Positions 1 to 9,376 of a stretch of 64,000 nt of DNA are shown piece after piece. This DNA comes from Litoreibacter ascidiaceicola (GTDB lineage: Bacteria; Pseudomonadota; Alphaproteobacteria; Rhodobacterales; Rhodobacteraceae), in the NCBI RefSeq assembly GCF_900129235.1, contig NZ_FQUV01000007.1, positions 1 through 64,000 on the forward strand, given 5' to 3'. The position numbers and the translations under genes are program-made. Every line of letters starts with the position of its first letter. Position 1 is the stretch's first letter. Below the pieces are notes generated by a model. It worked only from the letters and a program-made list of their open reading frames with translations. It made no database searches and was not told where the DNA came from.

Positions 1-64
<64 letters not shown>

Positions 65-197
65 AAACTAATACCCCAGAAATACCATAGTTTACAAACC
101 GCCCTCGGGTGGCTTGCACAGTGATGTTGGAATGATGCGTCGGGCAAGCACGCCACCGACAAAACGGTGACGCGTCCCTAACGAAACCCTGAGCGGG

Positions 198-1556
198 TTA
201 AGCGCTAACGGCGGACAAGCCGGCGTCGAGCGCTTCCAATATGGTCGCAACTTCACCTTCGGAAATGATGAGTGGTGGTGACATCAGCAAATTGTTCCCG
301 CCGATACGCACCATTGCACCAGCTTCATAGGCCACATTGAACACTTCCGAGACCGTGGACGGTGCGGCAGGTGATTTGGCGTTTGCATCTGACACCAACT
401 CCAAAGCAGCCATCAACCCATGGCCACCACGCACGTCGCCAACGATATCATACTTGTCTTTCAAGGCCAGCAGGCCGTTGAACAGCTGCGATCCGCGCGG
501 AGCCGCGTTCTCGTTGATCTTCATCCGTTGGGTTTCTCTGATGCACGCCAAAGCAGCGGCCGAACCGACGGGATGCGCCGAATATGTGTAGCCGTGGAAG
601 ATGGCCGCGAGGTCTGGGTCGCCGGACTCGAAAGTTTCGGCCACTGCTTCGGACACCATACAAGCACCGAAGGGGAAGTAGCCGGAGGTGATACCCTTGG
701 CCATCGTCATCATGTCGGGCTGAACACCCCAGTGGCGCGAACCGGACCAGTCGCCGGTTCGACCAAAGCCGGTAATGACTTCATCAGCGATCATCAGGAT
801 GCCGTAACGGGTGCAGATGTCGCGCATCAGACCCATAAAGGTGGCATCCGGTACGATGACGCCGCCAGCGCCCTGGATCGGTTCCATGATGAAAGCCGCG
901 ATGGTGTTGGCCCCCTGAAACTCGATCTCATCAACCATCGCTGCCGCGCAAAGCTGTGCCAGATTGGTGGGGTCGCTCTCGTTGAATGGATTGCGATAGG
1001 GGTAGGGCGAGGGAATGTGAAAGCAGCCCGGCAAAAGGGGCTCGTAATTGATGCGGAAACGATTGTTGCCGTTGACCGAGGCACCGCCAAAATGCGTGCC
1101 ATGGTAGCCCTTCTTCAAGGACAGGAATTTGGTGCGGGACGGCTCTCCACGCACCTTATGATACTGTCTCGCCAAACGTAGCGCGGTTTCCACAGCGTCG
1201 GACCCACCTGAGGTAAAGAACGCCCGCCCCATTCCATCGGGCGCGAACATTTCGCGCAGCTCGTAGCTTAGTTCAATGGCTGGCTCGTTGGAGGTTCCAG
1301 CGAAGGCGGAGTAGTAGGGAAGCACCTGCAATTGATCGGCGATGGCCTTCTTGATCGGATCACATGAGTAGCCGACATTCACGCACCAAAGGCCCCCAAC
1401 GCCATCCACAACCGTCTTCCCGCTCATGTCGGTAATGGTCGAGCCTTGCGCCGATGAAATGATGCGCGGCGGGTGAGCTTGCATGGCGCCCGGGTGGCCC
1501 ATTGGATGCCACATGTGGCGCGCGTTGTTTTCGTTGAGGAAGTTAGAGTCTTTCAT
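198..1556 (-). CDS. Class III (omega) aminotransferase, PLP-dependent
   Basis: A 452-residue fold-type I aminotransferase of the omega-amino acid/polyamine--pyruvate group. The cofactor phosphate loop SGGSDAVE lies near residues 116-123, the GYHGT segment near 150, the PLP-ring aspartate in DEVITGFGR near 258-266, and the Schiff-base lysine in MAKGITSG at about 287. Length is normal for the family. The ATG at 1556 is chosen over one 39 nt upstream because GGGAG stands 7 nt before it. The amino donor (putrescine, beta-alanine, taurine or another omega-amine) cannot be read from sequence, and no neighbour narrows it. It is transcribed alone, divergent from the SppA-like gene. Confidence 0.88.
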   Translation of the reverse strand: MKDSNFLNENNARHMWHPMGHPGAMQAHPPRIISSAQGSTITDMSGKTVVDGVGGLWCVNVGYSCDPIKKAIADQLQVLPYYSAFAGTSNEPAIELSYELREMFAPDGMGRAFFTSGGSDAVETALRLARQYHKVRGEPSRTKFLSLKKGYHGTHFGGASVNGNNRFRINYEPLLPGCFHIPSPYPYRNPFNESDPTNLAQLCAAAMVDEIEFQGANTIAAFIMEPIQGAGGVIVPDATFMGLMRDICTRYGILMIADEVITGFGRTGDWSGSRHWGVQPDMMTMAKGITSGYFPFGACMVSEAVAETFESGDPDLAAIFHGYTYSAHPVGSAAALACIRETQRMKINENAAPRGSQLFNGLLALKDKYDIVGDVRGGHGLMAALELVSDANAKSPAAPSTVSEVFNVAYEAGAMVRIGGNNLLMSPPLIISEGEVATILEALDAGLSAVSA

Positions 1557-1667
1557 TTGGCGTCTCCCGAAGCTGTTGGCCAAGGGTTGCGCCAAAAGGC
1601 AACGCCTGCAAGCCCGTTTCCGACATCGCCCTTGTTTGGAACGGAGGGGGGCTCTACATGGCTAGGA

Positions 1668-2468
1668 ATGAAACGTTTTATTCCTTTTGTGAAGTCGCCG
1701 CCGACGGTCAACGTCGTCGCGATGAGCGGTGTGATCGCGGCTGGCGGTCGGGGCGGCAATCTTAACGACGCGGGGTTGGCGTCGATCCTGCACAAAGCCT
1801 TCAAAAAGGGTAAACCGGCTGCTGTTGCCCTGCAGTTAAACTCACCCGGTGGCTCTCCCGCTCAAAGCTCTCTGATCGGCGCGCGCATCCGGCGTTTGGC
1901 CGATGAAAACGATGTACCCGTCTTCGCGTTTGTCGAGGACGTGGCGGCGTCGGGGGGATACTGGCTCGCCGCGAGTGCGGACCACATCTATGTGGATCAC
2001 AGCTCTATCGTCGGTTCTATTGGTGTGATCTCTGCAAGCTTCGGGTTTCACGAGTTGATGCAACGCCAAGGCGTCGAGCGTCGCGTGCATACAGCGGGCA
2101 AGGACAAATCGATGCTTGATCCGTTCCGGCCGGAGCGGCCCGCCGACATCAAGCGCTTGAAGGCGTTGCAGGCGCAAATCCACGACACATTCATCGCGCA
2201 TGTCAAATCCCGCCGGGCGGCCAAACTGTCCGACGATAGCGACTTGTTTACGGGTGAGATTTGGGTGGGCGAGAGAGCGATAGAGGTTGGCCTTGCAGAC
2301 GAAGTCGGCCACTTGGTGCCGGTGATGAAAGATCGGTTTGGCGACAATGTCCGCTTCAACACCTTTGGGCCAAAACGCTCCCTGTTTCAACGGTTTGGGG
2401 CGCGGGTTCTGACGGACACGATTGATCAGCTCGATGAAAAAGCGCTTTGGGCGCAGTTCGGGCTTTGA
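1668..2468 (+). CDS. S49 family signal-peptide peptidase (SppA-like, short form)
   Basis: A 266-residue serine protease of the SppA/SohB family, expected to degrade signal peptides or membrane-protein fragments. The substrate-strand motif SPGGSPA is near residues 59-65. The nucleophile is Ser95 in VAASGGYW and the likely general base is Lys147 in AGKDKSM. The 52-residue Ser-Lys spacing equals that of the short Bacillus SppA (S147/K199). GSIGVIS follows the nucleophile, as in the family. There is no clear N-terminal membrane helix or signal peptide, so it may act at the cytoplasmic face. The start is uncertain: the ATG at 1668 has only weak ribosome-binding potential, with a purine run about 20 nt upstream. 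It is followed after 4 nt by a small membrane protein gene. Confidence 0.87.
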   Translation: MKRFIPFVKSPPTVNVVAMSGVIAAGGRGGNLNDAGLASILHKAFKKGKPAAVALQLNSPGGSPAQSSLIGARIRRLADENDVPVFAFVEDVAASGGYWLAASADHIYVDHSSIVGSIGVISASFGFHELMQRQGVERRVHTAGKDKSMLDPFRPERPADIKRLKALQAQIHDTFIAHVKSRRAAKLSDDSDLFTGEIWVGERAIEVGLADEVGHLVPVMKDRFGDNVRFNTFGPKRSLFQRFGARVLTDTIDQLDEKALWAQFGL

Positions 2469-2472
2469 CCTC

Positions 2473-2649
2473 ATGATATTCAAGATCATCACATTGTTTC
2501 TTGTCGGCATGGCTGTGTTGGCGATGTTTGGTAAGCTTAAGTTCCCAAAAATTGGCCCGAAACTGGGAGCGAAAACCGCGTTGAAATGCAGCAAATGCGG
2601 AAGTTACAGAATAGGCAAGGGTCCGTGCCCCTGTCAGAAAAAGGGCTAA
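2473..2649 (+). CDS. Small membrane protein with C-terminal zinc-ribbon-like cysteines
   Basis: A 58-residue protein not assigned to a known family. Residues about 2-18 form one hydrophobic helix. A basic linker follows, then a CSKCGSYRIGKGPCPC segment whose four cysteines (CxxC and CxC) could bind one zinc. It starts 4 nt after the SppA-like stop and ends 3 nt before the antiporter start, so it is almost certainly in the same transcript. A start further upstream at 2422 would run into the peptidase reading frame and is less likely. Role unknown; the context suggests membrane-protein quality control or transport. Confidence 0.7.
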   Translation: MIFKIITLFLVGMAVLAMFGKLKFPKIGPKLGAKTALKCSKCGSYRIGKGPCPCQKKG

Positions 2650-2652
2650 GGC

Positions 2653-3600
2653 ATGCTTGAAGTTCTAGGGGCGCTCGGCGGGCTGATTATCCTGCTGTTG
2701 GCTGGCGATGCCCTTGTGCGTGGCGCGGTAAACTTGTCTTTGCGGCTTGGCATTCCGGCATTGATCGTAAGCCTTACCGTCGTTGCCTTCGGCACGTCAG
2801 CGCCAGAGCTTCTCATTGCAATTCAAGCGGTGATTGACGGTGTTCCCGGTTTGGCTTTGGGCAATGTTGTAGGCTCGAACACGGCCAACGTGTTGCTGGT
2901 GTTGGGTATACCCGCGTTGTTTTACGGGCTTCCGTCAAGCCAGTCACGTACGCAAAAAAGCTACCTCCAGATGATCGCGGCGACACTCCTCTTCATTGCT
3001 GTCAGTTTCTTCGGACCAATCACATGGGTGCACGCTTTGGTGCTGCTAGCGGGTATGGCGCTGATTCTGACGGATCAGTTCCGCGACGCGCTTAGTGGCC
3101 GTGCCGCCGCAGCGCAGGAGGAACCGGAGGGTGCAGACCCTACGATGCGCGGTTGGAAAATCGCGGCCTACCTGATTGTGGGCCTTATTGGACTTCCGCT
3201 CGGGGCGAGTCTTTTAGTTGAAAACGCCAGCGCGATCGCGACCCGTATGGGGGTGTCTGATACTGTCATCGGCCTGACCCTCGTCGCCGTTGGCACCTCA
3301 CTTCCGGAACTCGCGACCACTGTGGTTGCCGCAATGCGCAAGCACGCCGATGTGGCTTTGGGCAACGTGATCGGGTCCAACATATTCAACCTACTTGTGA
3401 TTATCGGCATTGCTGGTTTGGTTGGCCCGCTCCCTGTTCCACCCGCGTTCCTACGCTTTGATTTGTGGGTGATGTTGGCCTCATCATTGATCCTGTTTCC
3501 AGTTGTGTTCTGGCACAAAGATCTGGGCAAACGTTGGGGCTTCGCGCTGTGCGCGTTATATGTCATCTACATTGTGATTGTGTTGGGCGCAGAGGCGTAA
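2653..3600 (+). CDS. Calcium/sodium antiporter, CaCA family (YrbG type)
   Basis: A 315-residue inner-membrane cation exchanger with about ten hydrophobic segments. It carries the two inverted alpha-repeats of the CaCA superfamily, each with the cation-binding motif: GTSAPE at 47-52 followed by GNVVGSN, and GTSLPE at 214-219 followed by GNVIGSN. A charged cytoplasmic loop (about 142-166) separates the halves. The family exchanges Ca2+ (or another cation) for Na+ or H+; the actual ion is not predictable. The stop codon abuts the start of the next gene, so the two are co-transcribed. Confidence 0.92.
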   Translation: MLEVLGALGGLIILLLAGDALVRGAVNLSLRLGIPALIVSLTVVAFGTSAPELLIAIQAVIDGVPGLALGNVVGSNTANVLLVLGIPALFYGLPSSQSRTQKSYLQMIAATLLFIAVSFFGPITWVHALVLLAGMALILTDQFRDALSGRAAAAQEEPEGADPTMRGWKIAAYLIVGLIGLPLGASLLVENASAIATRMGVSDTVIGLTLVAVGTSLPELATTVVAAMRKHADVALGNVIGSNIFNLLVIIGIAGLVGPLPVPPAFLRFDLWVMLASSLILFPVVFWHKDLGKRWGFALCALYVIYIVIVLGAEA

Positions 3601-4386
3601 ATGACGAACGGGCGGGCATTGGTAACAGGGGCATCGGACCGGCTGGGTCGCGCTATGGCGCTGAAGCTGGCCGATATGGGGTTTGATGTAGCGGTGCACT
3701 ACGCCTCGTCCTCCGAAGCCGCCGCAGAGACTGTCGCGCTGATAGAGGCGAAGGGGCGCAAAGCCGTGGCTTTGCAAGCAGACCTGCTGGACATGGACGC
3801 AGCAGAGGAGTTGGTTCCCGCCGCTGCCAAAGCAGTGGGGCAACCGCTGACAGTCCTCATCAACAACGCCTCGATATTCGAGTACGACACTCTTCACTCT
3901 GCCACCCGCGAGGGGTGGGACCGCCACATGGGGTCCAACTTTCAGGCGCCGTTTCTTCTGACGCAGGCCTTTGCCAATCAGGCACCGCAAGTGGGTGAAG
4001 ATCAAAACGGTGAACGGATAGCGCAGGCAGTGATCATAAACATGATCGACCAGCGCGTTGAGAAACTGACACCTGAATTCATGACCTATACGCTCGCCAA
4101 GATGGGGTTGTGGGCACTCACACAGACCAGCGCACAGGCACTAGCCCCGGCGATCCGCGTCAACGCGATTGGACCCGGACCGACATTGCAAGGCGCACGG
4201 CAGTCGGATGATCACTTCGCGCGTCAGCGTGCTGCAACCATTCTGGAGCGCGGATCAAACACCGACGATATCACGTCTGCGGTGGAATATATTGTCAGAT
4301 CACCGGCGCTGACGGGGCAACTTTTATGCATCGACGGGGGCCAACATCTTGGATGGCGCACTCCCGACGTTCTGGGCGTTGAATAG
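3601..4386 (+). CDS. SDR oxidoreductase of the pteridine reductase/FolM type
   Basis: A 261-residue NADPH-dependent short-chain reductase. The nucleotide motif is TGASDRLG (residues 10-17), the TGxxxRxG form seen in PTR1 and FolM in place of TGxxxGxG. The active site reads NMID...YTLAK: Asp150 replaces the usual Ser, with Tyr163 and Lys167. The 13- and 4-residue spacings equal those of trypanosomatid PTR1 (D181, Y194, K198). This supports reduction of dihydropterin or dihydrofolate-type substrates, for example dihydromonapterin reductase, over a generic alcohol substrate. The ATG directly follows the antiporter TAA. No folate gene is adjacent. Confidence 0.82.
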   Translation: MTNGRALVTGASDRLGRAMALKLADMGFDVAVHYASSSEAAAETVALIEAKGRKAVALQADLLDMDAAEELVPAAAKAVGQPLTVLINNASIFEYDTLHSATREGWDRHMGSNFQAPFLLTQAFANQAPQVGEDQNGERIAQAVIINMIDQRVEKLTPEFMTYTLAKMGLWALTQTSAQALAPAIRVNAIGPGPTLQGARQSDDHFARQRAATILERGSNTDDITSAVEYIVRSPALTGQLLCIDGGQHLGWRTPDVLGVE

Positions 4387-4694
4387 AGGAAAAGTACTAG
4401 CTTTTTGCCGTATCGGGATTGACTTGTCCACGTCAGCGATTGCCGTCACGAATCTGTTACTAAAAGCTTAATGTTTTCAGATGTTTGCCAAAGTTGATAA
4501 AAAATAACATTTAAAAACAATGCCTTAATTTACTGCCTAATTTTTGTGCAACTAGCTGGTGGCCCCGAAAACTAACGATAATTTCCAGCTCACCGCATTT
4601 CCCCCACAAGGTTATCCACAGGAACAGTGGAAACCTTTTATCTTGAACCCATCTGCGCGACATTGCAGCGAAGGTAAGGAATCACGCAGTACTC
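4387..4694. other. AT-rich intergenic region upstream of uvrC with a perfect DnaA box
   Basis: A 308-bp gap with no convincing gene. About 4440-4560 is clearly AT-rich against the GC-rich flanks and has several A and T runs. A consensus DnaA box lies at 4612-4620. I looked for the alphaproteobacterial LexA operator (GTTC-N7-GTTC) because uvrC follows, and saw none. The region most likely holds the uvrC promoter; a replication-linked function is possible but unproven. Confidence 0.6.
4612..4620 (+). promoter_or_regulatory. DnaA box, perfect match TTATCCACA
   Basis: This is an exact match to the high-affinity DnaA-binding 9-mer, 75 nt upstream of the uvrC start, beside an AT-rich stretch. Only weak, multi-mismatch relatives (such as TTGTCCACG near 4424) are visible nearby, so a full origin cluster is not evident. 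Confidence 0.55.
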
Positions 4695-6584
4695 ATGACT
4701 GACGCTAAGTCACCCTCAGACGCCACCCCCGAAGCTTCCGTAACGTTAACGGGGCATGCCTGCGTGCAGTCCTATCTCAAGACGCTCGACAACTCTCCGG
4801 GCGTGTACCGAATGCTCGATGCGCAGCAACGCGTGCTTTACGTTGGCAAAGCGCGGTCACTGAAGAAGCGCGTGTCCAACTACGCCAATCCCAACGGCCA
4901 CAGTCCGAGGATCGAGCGGATGATTTCGGAAACATCGTCAATGATGTTTCTGACGACAAAGACCGAAACGGAGGCGCTGCTGCTGGAGCAGAACCTGATC
5001 AAGCAGCTGAAGCCGAAATTCAACGTGCTGCTTCGTGACGATAAAAGCTTCCCGAATATTCTGGTGACCAGCACGCACAAGTTTCCGCAGATCAAAAAAC
5101 ATCGCGGCGCTAAACGCGAGAAGGGGGATTATTACGGCCCCTTCGCGTCTGCCGGCGCGGTGAACCGGACGTTGAACCAATTGCAGCGCGCGTTTTTGCT
5201 GCGCAATTGTTCCGACAGCGATTTCGAGACGCGGTCGCGTCCGTGCCTGCAATACCAGATCAAGCGGTGTTCAGCGCCCTGTGTTGGGAAGGTCAGCGAG
5301 GCTGATTACGAAAAGCTGGTGCGCGATGCGCAGAAGTTTCTTTCAGGTCGCTCTACCGACATGCAGGAGACCTTGGCAAAACAGATGCAACAAGCTTCCG
5401 AGGATATGGAGTTCGAACGCGCCGCCGCCCTGCGCGACCGCATCCGCGCGTTGACCCAAGTGCAGACCACACAAGGCATCAATCCGCAAACGGTGGCCGA
5501 GGCCGACATCATCGCCCTGCATCTGGAACACGGGCAGGCCTGCGTGCAGGTCTTCTTCATTCGCGCCAACCAGAACTGGGGCAATCGCGACTTCTATCCC
5601 AAGACCGCAAACGCGGCGGAGCCCGAGATTTTGCAAGCCTTCTTGGGGCAGTTCTATTCTGACAAAGAGCCACCTCGCCAGATCATCCTGTCGCACGGGA
5701 TCGAAGACCCTGACCTGATGGCGGAGGCCTTGGGGCAGAAAATCGGGCGCAAGGTTGAAATCTTGGTCCCGCAACGTGGCGAGAAGCAGGAGCTGGTCAC
5801 CAGTGCCCTGCGAAATGCGCGCGAAAGTCTGGCGCGCAAGATGTCCGAAAGCGCGACCCAAACGAAACTTCTGAAAGGCGTGGCCGAGGCGTTCGATCTG
5901 CCGGAGCCACCGAAGCGGATCGAGGTCTACGACAACTCGCACATCCAAGGAACCAATGCCGTCGGCGGCATGATCGTCGCGGGCGAGGAGGGCTTCCTGC
6001 GCAACCAATATCGCAAGTTCAACATCAAGGGAGAGGAGCTGGTGCCTGGCGACGACTTTGGCATGATGAAGGAAGTGCTGCAAAGACGCTTCAAGCGCCT
6101 GCAAAAGGAAGACCCGGAGCGTAAGACCGACATGTGGCCCGACCTCCTGCTTATCGACGGTGGCGCGGGGCAGGTGTCAGCTGTTCGCGAGATCATGCGA
6201 GAAATGGATGTAGAGGATATCGCCATGATCGGCGTCGCCAAAGGCGTCGATCGCGACGCTGGCAAAGAGGAATTCCACCGCACCGGCAAGCGCCCCTTCG
6301 CGCTGCGCCACAACGACCCCGTGCTTTACTTCATCCAGCGTCTGCGCGACGAAGCGCACCGTTTCGCAATCGGAACCCACCGTGCCAAACGCGCCAAGTC
6401 GCAATTGAAGAATCCGCTAGACGAGGTCGAAGGCGTGGGACCGAAGCGTAAGAAAGCACTGCTTTTGCATTTCGGATCCGCCAAAGCAGTGGCCCGCGCG
6501 AACTTGAGCGATCTGACAAGTGTTGAGGGCGTGTCGGAAGCGATGGCCCGCGCAATCTACGATCATTTCCACGAAAAAGGATAA
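4695..6584 (+). CDS. uvrC: Excinuclease ABC subunit C
   Basis: The 629-residue nuclease subunit of UvrABC nucleotide excision repair, which makes the 3' and 5' incisions around bulky lesions. The N-terminal GIY-YIG nuclease domain is clear (GVY at 36-38, YVG at 49-51, then the conserved KARSLKKRV). A UVR helix-hairpin domain for UvrB contact is near residues 205-245. The RNase H-like endonuclease domain in the second half includes IEVYDNSH and LLIDGGAGQ. Tandem helix-hairpin-helix motifs end the protein ([14 protein letters not shown]). The first about 25 residues are a polar extension. It is the first plus-strand gene after the AT-rich gap. No LexA operator was seen. Confidence 0.98.
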   Translation: MTDAKSPSDATPEASVTLTGHACVQSYLKTLDNSPGVYRMLDAQQRVLYVGKARSLKKRVSNYANPNGHSPRIERMISETSSMMFLTTKTETEALLLEQNLIKQLKPKFNVLLRDDKSFPNILVTSTHKFPQIKKHRGAKREKGDYYGPFASAGAVNRTLNQLQRAFLLRNCSDSDFETRSRPCLQYQIKRCSAPCVGKVSEADYEKLVRDAQKFLSGRSTDMQETLAKQMQQASEDMEFERAAALRDRIRALTQVQTTQGINPQTVAEADIIALHLEHGQACVQVFFIRANQNWGNRDFYPKTANAAEPEILQAFLGQFYSDKEPPRQIILSHGIEDPDLMAEALGQKIGRKVEILVPQRGEKQELVTSALRNARESLARKMSESATQTKLLKGVAEAFDLPEPPKRIEVYDNSHIQGTNAVGGMIVAGEEGFLRNQYRKFNIKGEELVPGDDFGMMKEVLQRRFKRLQKEDPERKTDMWPDLLLIDGGAGQVSAVREIMREMDVEDIAMIGVAKGVDRDAGKEEFHRTGKRPFALRHNDPVLYFIQRLRDEAHRFAIGTHRAKRAKSQLKNPLDEVEGVGPKRKKALLLHFGSAKAVARANLSDLTSVEGVSEAMARAIYDHFHEKG

Positions 6585-6638
6585 GGGGCGGGTCGCGCGC
6601 ACTTGGCAGACACTCCGGTTCTCCATAGCTTGTCAGGT

Positions 6639-7919
6639 ATGAAGACTGACACAGCATTGAGCACCCGTATCGACGCAAAGCGTGACGATCTAATTGCGCT
6701 CACCCAAGAGTTGGTGCGCATCCCGACCTTGAACCCGCCGGGCGAGAACTACCGCGAGATTTGCGAATACCTAAAGCAGCGGCTAGAGGCGCGCGGATTC
6801 ACCTGCGACCTGATCCGCGCCTTTGGGACCCCCGGCGACAGCGAAAAATATCCGCGTTGGAACATTGTCGCCCGATATGACGGCAAGCGTGCTGGCGATT
6901 GCGTCCATTTCAACAGTCACACAGATGTGGTCGAAGTCGGGGCCGGCTGGACCAAGGACCCGTTTGGCGGCGAGCTGTTTGACGGAAAAATCTACGGACG
7001 CGGCACCTGCGACATGAAAGGCGGCCTTGCCGCATCTATCATCGCGGCCGAGGCGTTCATCGAGCAGCACCCCGATTTTTCTGGCAGCATCGAGATCAGC
7101 GGTACCGCCGACGAGGAAACCGGCGGCTACGGCGGCGTGGCCTATCTGGCAGAGCAGGGCCACTACAAAAACGTCCAGCATGTGATCATCCCGGAGCCGC
7201 TTCAAAAGGACCGGATTTGCCTAGGCCACCGTGGCGTCTGGTGGGCGGAGGTCGAAACTCATGGCGAGATCGCCCATGGCTCCATGCCCTTCCTTGGCGA
7301 CTGCGCCGTGCGCCACATGGGCGCGGTCCTGCACGAGATGGAAGAGAGCCTGTTTCCTGCCTTGGCGCAGAAAAAGACGGCGATGCCTGTGGTACCGGTC
7401 GGCGCGCGGTCGTCCACGATGAACATCAACTCGCTGCATGGCGGGCAGGCGGAACCTGAGGCGGACTTTACCGGACTGCCCTCTGCTTGCGTCCCCGACC
7501 ACGCCAAGATGATCATCGACCGCCGCTACCTCATGGAGGAAAGCAAGGGCGAGGTGGAGAGCGAGATACGCGCGATCCTTGAGAAGGTGAAATCAGAGCG
7601 CGAAAACTTCCGCTATGACTTGAACGAGATCTGGTCTGTGGAGCCGACCATGGCCCCGAAAGATGCACCGGTAGTGACGTCCGTGGCGAAGGCCATCGGT
7701 GATGTTTTGGGGGTCGAAGCCGAATACGTAGTGTCACCCGGTACCTATGACCAGAAACACATCGACCGGATCGGCAAGCTTGATAACTGCATCGCCTACG
7801 GGCCGGGCCTGTTGGAACTGGCGCATAAACCTGACGAATACGTCGGGGTAGACGACATGCTCGACAGCGCCAAGGTCATGGCGCTGGTTCTGGTGGATTT
7901 GCTGGTGCCCAAGGCGTAG
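6639..7919 (+). CDS. M20 family amidohydrolase (ArgE/DapE-like)
   Basis: A 426-residue dinuclear zinc hydrolase related to acetylornithine deacetylase and succinyl-diaminopimelate desuccinylase. Visible landmarks are NSHTDVV (first metal ligand), GRGTCDMKGG (bridging Asp and dimer region) and GTADEETGG (catalytic Glu and ligand). A histidine near the C-terminus (AHKPDEY) fits the last ligand. No arg or dap gene is adjacent, so the substrate is open; N-acyl amino acid deacylation is the safe description. A TTG start at 6603 would add 12 residues. The ATG at 6639 is preferred because the sequence from MKTDTALSTRID resembles the family N-terminus. Confidence 0.88.
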   Translation: MKTDTALSTRIDAKRDDLIALTQELVRIPTLNPPGENYREICEYLKQRLEARGFTCDLIRAFGTPGDSEKYPRWNIVARYDGKRAGDCVHFNSHTDVVEVGAGWTKDPFGGELFDGKIYGRGTCDMKGGLAASIIAAEAFIEQHPDFSGSIEISGTADEETGGYGGVAYLAEQGHYKNVQHVIIPEPLQKDRICLGHRGVWWAEVETHGEIAHGSMPFLGDCAVRHMGAVLHEMEESLFPALAQKKTAMPVVPVGARSSTMNINSLHGGQAEPEADFTGLPSACVPDHAKMIIDRRYLMEESKGEVESEIRAILEKVKSERENFRYDLNEIWSVEPTMAPKDAPVVTSVAKAIGDVLGVEAEYVVSPGTYDQKHIDRIGKLDNCIAYGPGLLELAHKPDEYVGVDDMLDSAKVMALVLVDLLVPKA

Positions 7920-7962
7920 CTAGGAATTCATCCGTTTGTCCTGCGGACGAAGCACAGTTTTG

Positions 7963-8382
7963 CTATGCCTTTTGTCCACGTCGAATTTCACCGCGCCAAA
8001 AAACCAATATTGGCATCAGTATCGCTGTGACCACTTCAGCAAGCATAATCAGAAAAAACAGACCAATGTTCGCTCCGCCCGTGCGATTCTGGGTTTGGTA
8101 GAAATAGCCGTCTATAGAGAGCCACACAAAGAACGCCGTCAGAATGGCTAAGCCAATTCCGGCGATGCGCCATGCAGTTGCCCGTGGCAAATCTACAAAC
8201 AGTGTTGCTATCGCGCCTAGAATAAATGGGACGGCGGGGGTCGACATTCTTTGCAACAATGCATCGTCCATCCATGATCGGTCTGTATCTCCGATAGCGA
8301 TCCATGTCAGCACATCAAGGGCGAGAACGATGGCTGCTGCTATGATTGCAGCAAAGACGAATATCTTAGTTTCAGATCGCAC
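7963..8382 (-). CDS. Uncharacterised four-helix membrane protein
   Basis: A 139-residue protein I cannot assign. Four hydrophobic segments are visible at about 8-28, 50-64, 70-90 and 105-128, with a short basic C-terminus, so it is an inner-membrane protein. No catalytic motif stands out. It lies downstream of panC on the same strand, 148 nt away, and converges on the M20 gene. Confidence 0.65.
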   Translation of the reverse strand: MRSETKIFVFAAIIAAAIVLALDVLTWIAIGDTDRSWMDDALLQRMSTPAVPFILGAIATLFVDLPRATAWRIAGIGLAILTAFFVWLSIDGYFYQTQNRTGGANIGLFFLIMLAEVVTAILMPILVFWRGEIRRGQKA

Positions 8383-8530
8383 GTGTCAACTCCTTGAACG
8401 CCGTTCATATTTTACTAATCCAGATATGGGCTTTGGCAGAAATATAAAAGGGTTACCCCAGAAATAGCTGCCATGGCTGCATCGCATGGTTTTGGAAAAG
8501 CTGATCCCGAGGCAAATTCCGGCACTCCAA

Positions 8531-9376
8531 CTACCCCACCGCAATATTGTCGATTAATCGCACTCCGGCCAGCCATGCGGCGGCCAGCAGTCGTGCGGGG
8601 CGGGTGGGGGAGGTCAGCTCCTCCAACGTATCGCAGGCGCGCAGGTCTAGGTATTCGACGTCGGTAAAGCCCGCCCGCTCGATACGGGCCACAGCCTGCG
8701 CGCGCAGATCGGCGGCATCTCCTCCGGCCAACAACCCTTCGGCCAATTCCTCCATCGCTGCATTCAGCTCTGGTGCCCAAACGCGGGCGCGGTCGGACAG
8801 TAGCAGGTTGCGTGACGACATGGCCAATCCATCCTCCTCGCGGATGGTCGGGCAACCTACAACTTCAATCGGAATATCCAAGTCAGCGGCCAAGCGTGTG
8901 ACCACCTGCAATTGCTGGAAATCCTTCTCGCCAAAATAGGCGCGGTCGGCTTGGGTTTGCAGGAACAGCTTGCTGACCACAGTCGCGACGCCGTCAAAAT
9001 GGCCTGGCCTGTGCGCGCCGCACAGCACATTCGTCAGCCCGCCAACAGATACATTGGTGGCAAAACCGTCAGGATACATTGTCGGCCCATCGGGAACATA
9101 GACGGCATCAACATCAAGAGGCCCAAGCTTGCGGGCGTCGTCTTCCTCCGTACGCGGATAGTTCTCGTAGTCCTCGGGGTTATTGAACTGCTTGGGGTTG
9201 ATGAAAATAGTCACGATCACGCGGTCGCAGCCTTCCTTGGCCGCGCGCACAAGGCTCAGATGCCCCTGATGCAACGCTCCCATGGTCGGCACCACGCCCA
9301 CGGTTTCACCGCTCTGTTTCCATCTCGCAACCATCCCGCGCAAGTCGCTCAGGGAGCGGACAATAGGCGCGCTCAT
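8531..9376 (-). CDS. panC: Pantothenate synthetase
   Basis: A 281-residue enzyme that condenses pantoate and beta-alanine with ATP in coenzyme A synthesis. It has the HIGH-type nucleotidyltransferase signature as VPTMGALHQGHL near residues 31-42, the second block FINPKQFNNPEDY, and GEKDFQQL plus the KMSKS-like SSRN loop, as in known PanC proteins. The ATG at 9376 is preferred over 9412 because GGAG stands 8 nt before it and the protein then begins at the usual place. The frequent partner panB is not next to it. Confidence 0.96.
   Translation of the reverse strand: MSAPIVRSLSDLRGMVARWKQSGETVGVVPTMGALHQGHLSLVRAAKEGCDRVIVTIFINPKQFNNPEDYENYPRTEEDDARKLGPLDVDAVYVPDGPTMYPDGFATNVSVGGLTNVLCGAHRPGHFDGVATVVSKLFLQTQADRAYFGEKDFQQLQVVTRLAADLDIPIEVVGCPTIREEDGLAMSSRNLLLSDRARVWAPELNAAMEELAEGLLAGGDAADLRAQAVARIERAGFTDVEYLDLRACDTLEELTSPTRPARLLAAAWLAGVRLIDNIAVG

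Noticed and set aside
4387-4694. Full replication origin (oriC)
   Set aside because: Only one consensus DnaA box is visible and none of the usual alphaproteobacterial origin neighbours is adjacent, so only a DnaA-box finding is reported.
4620-4694. LexA operator upstream of uvrC
   Set aside because: No GTTC-N7-GTTC or its complement with correct spacing could be found.
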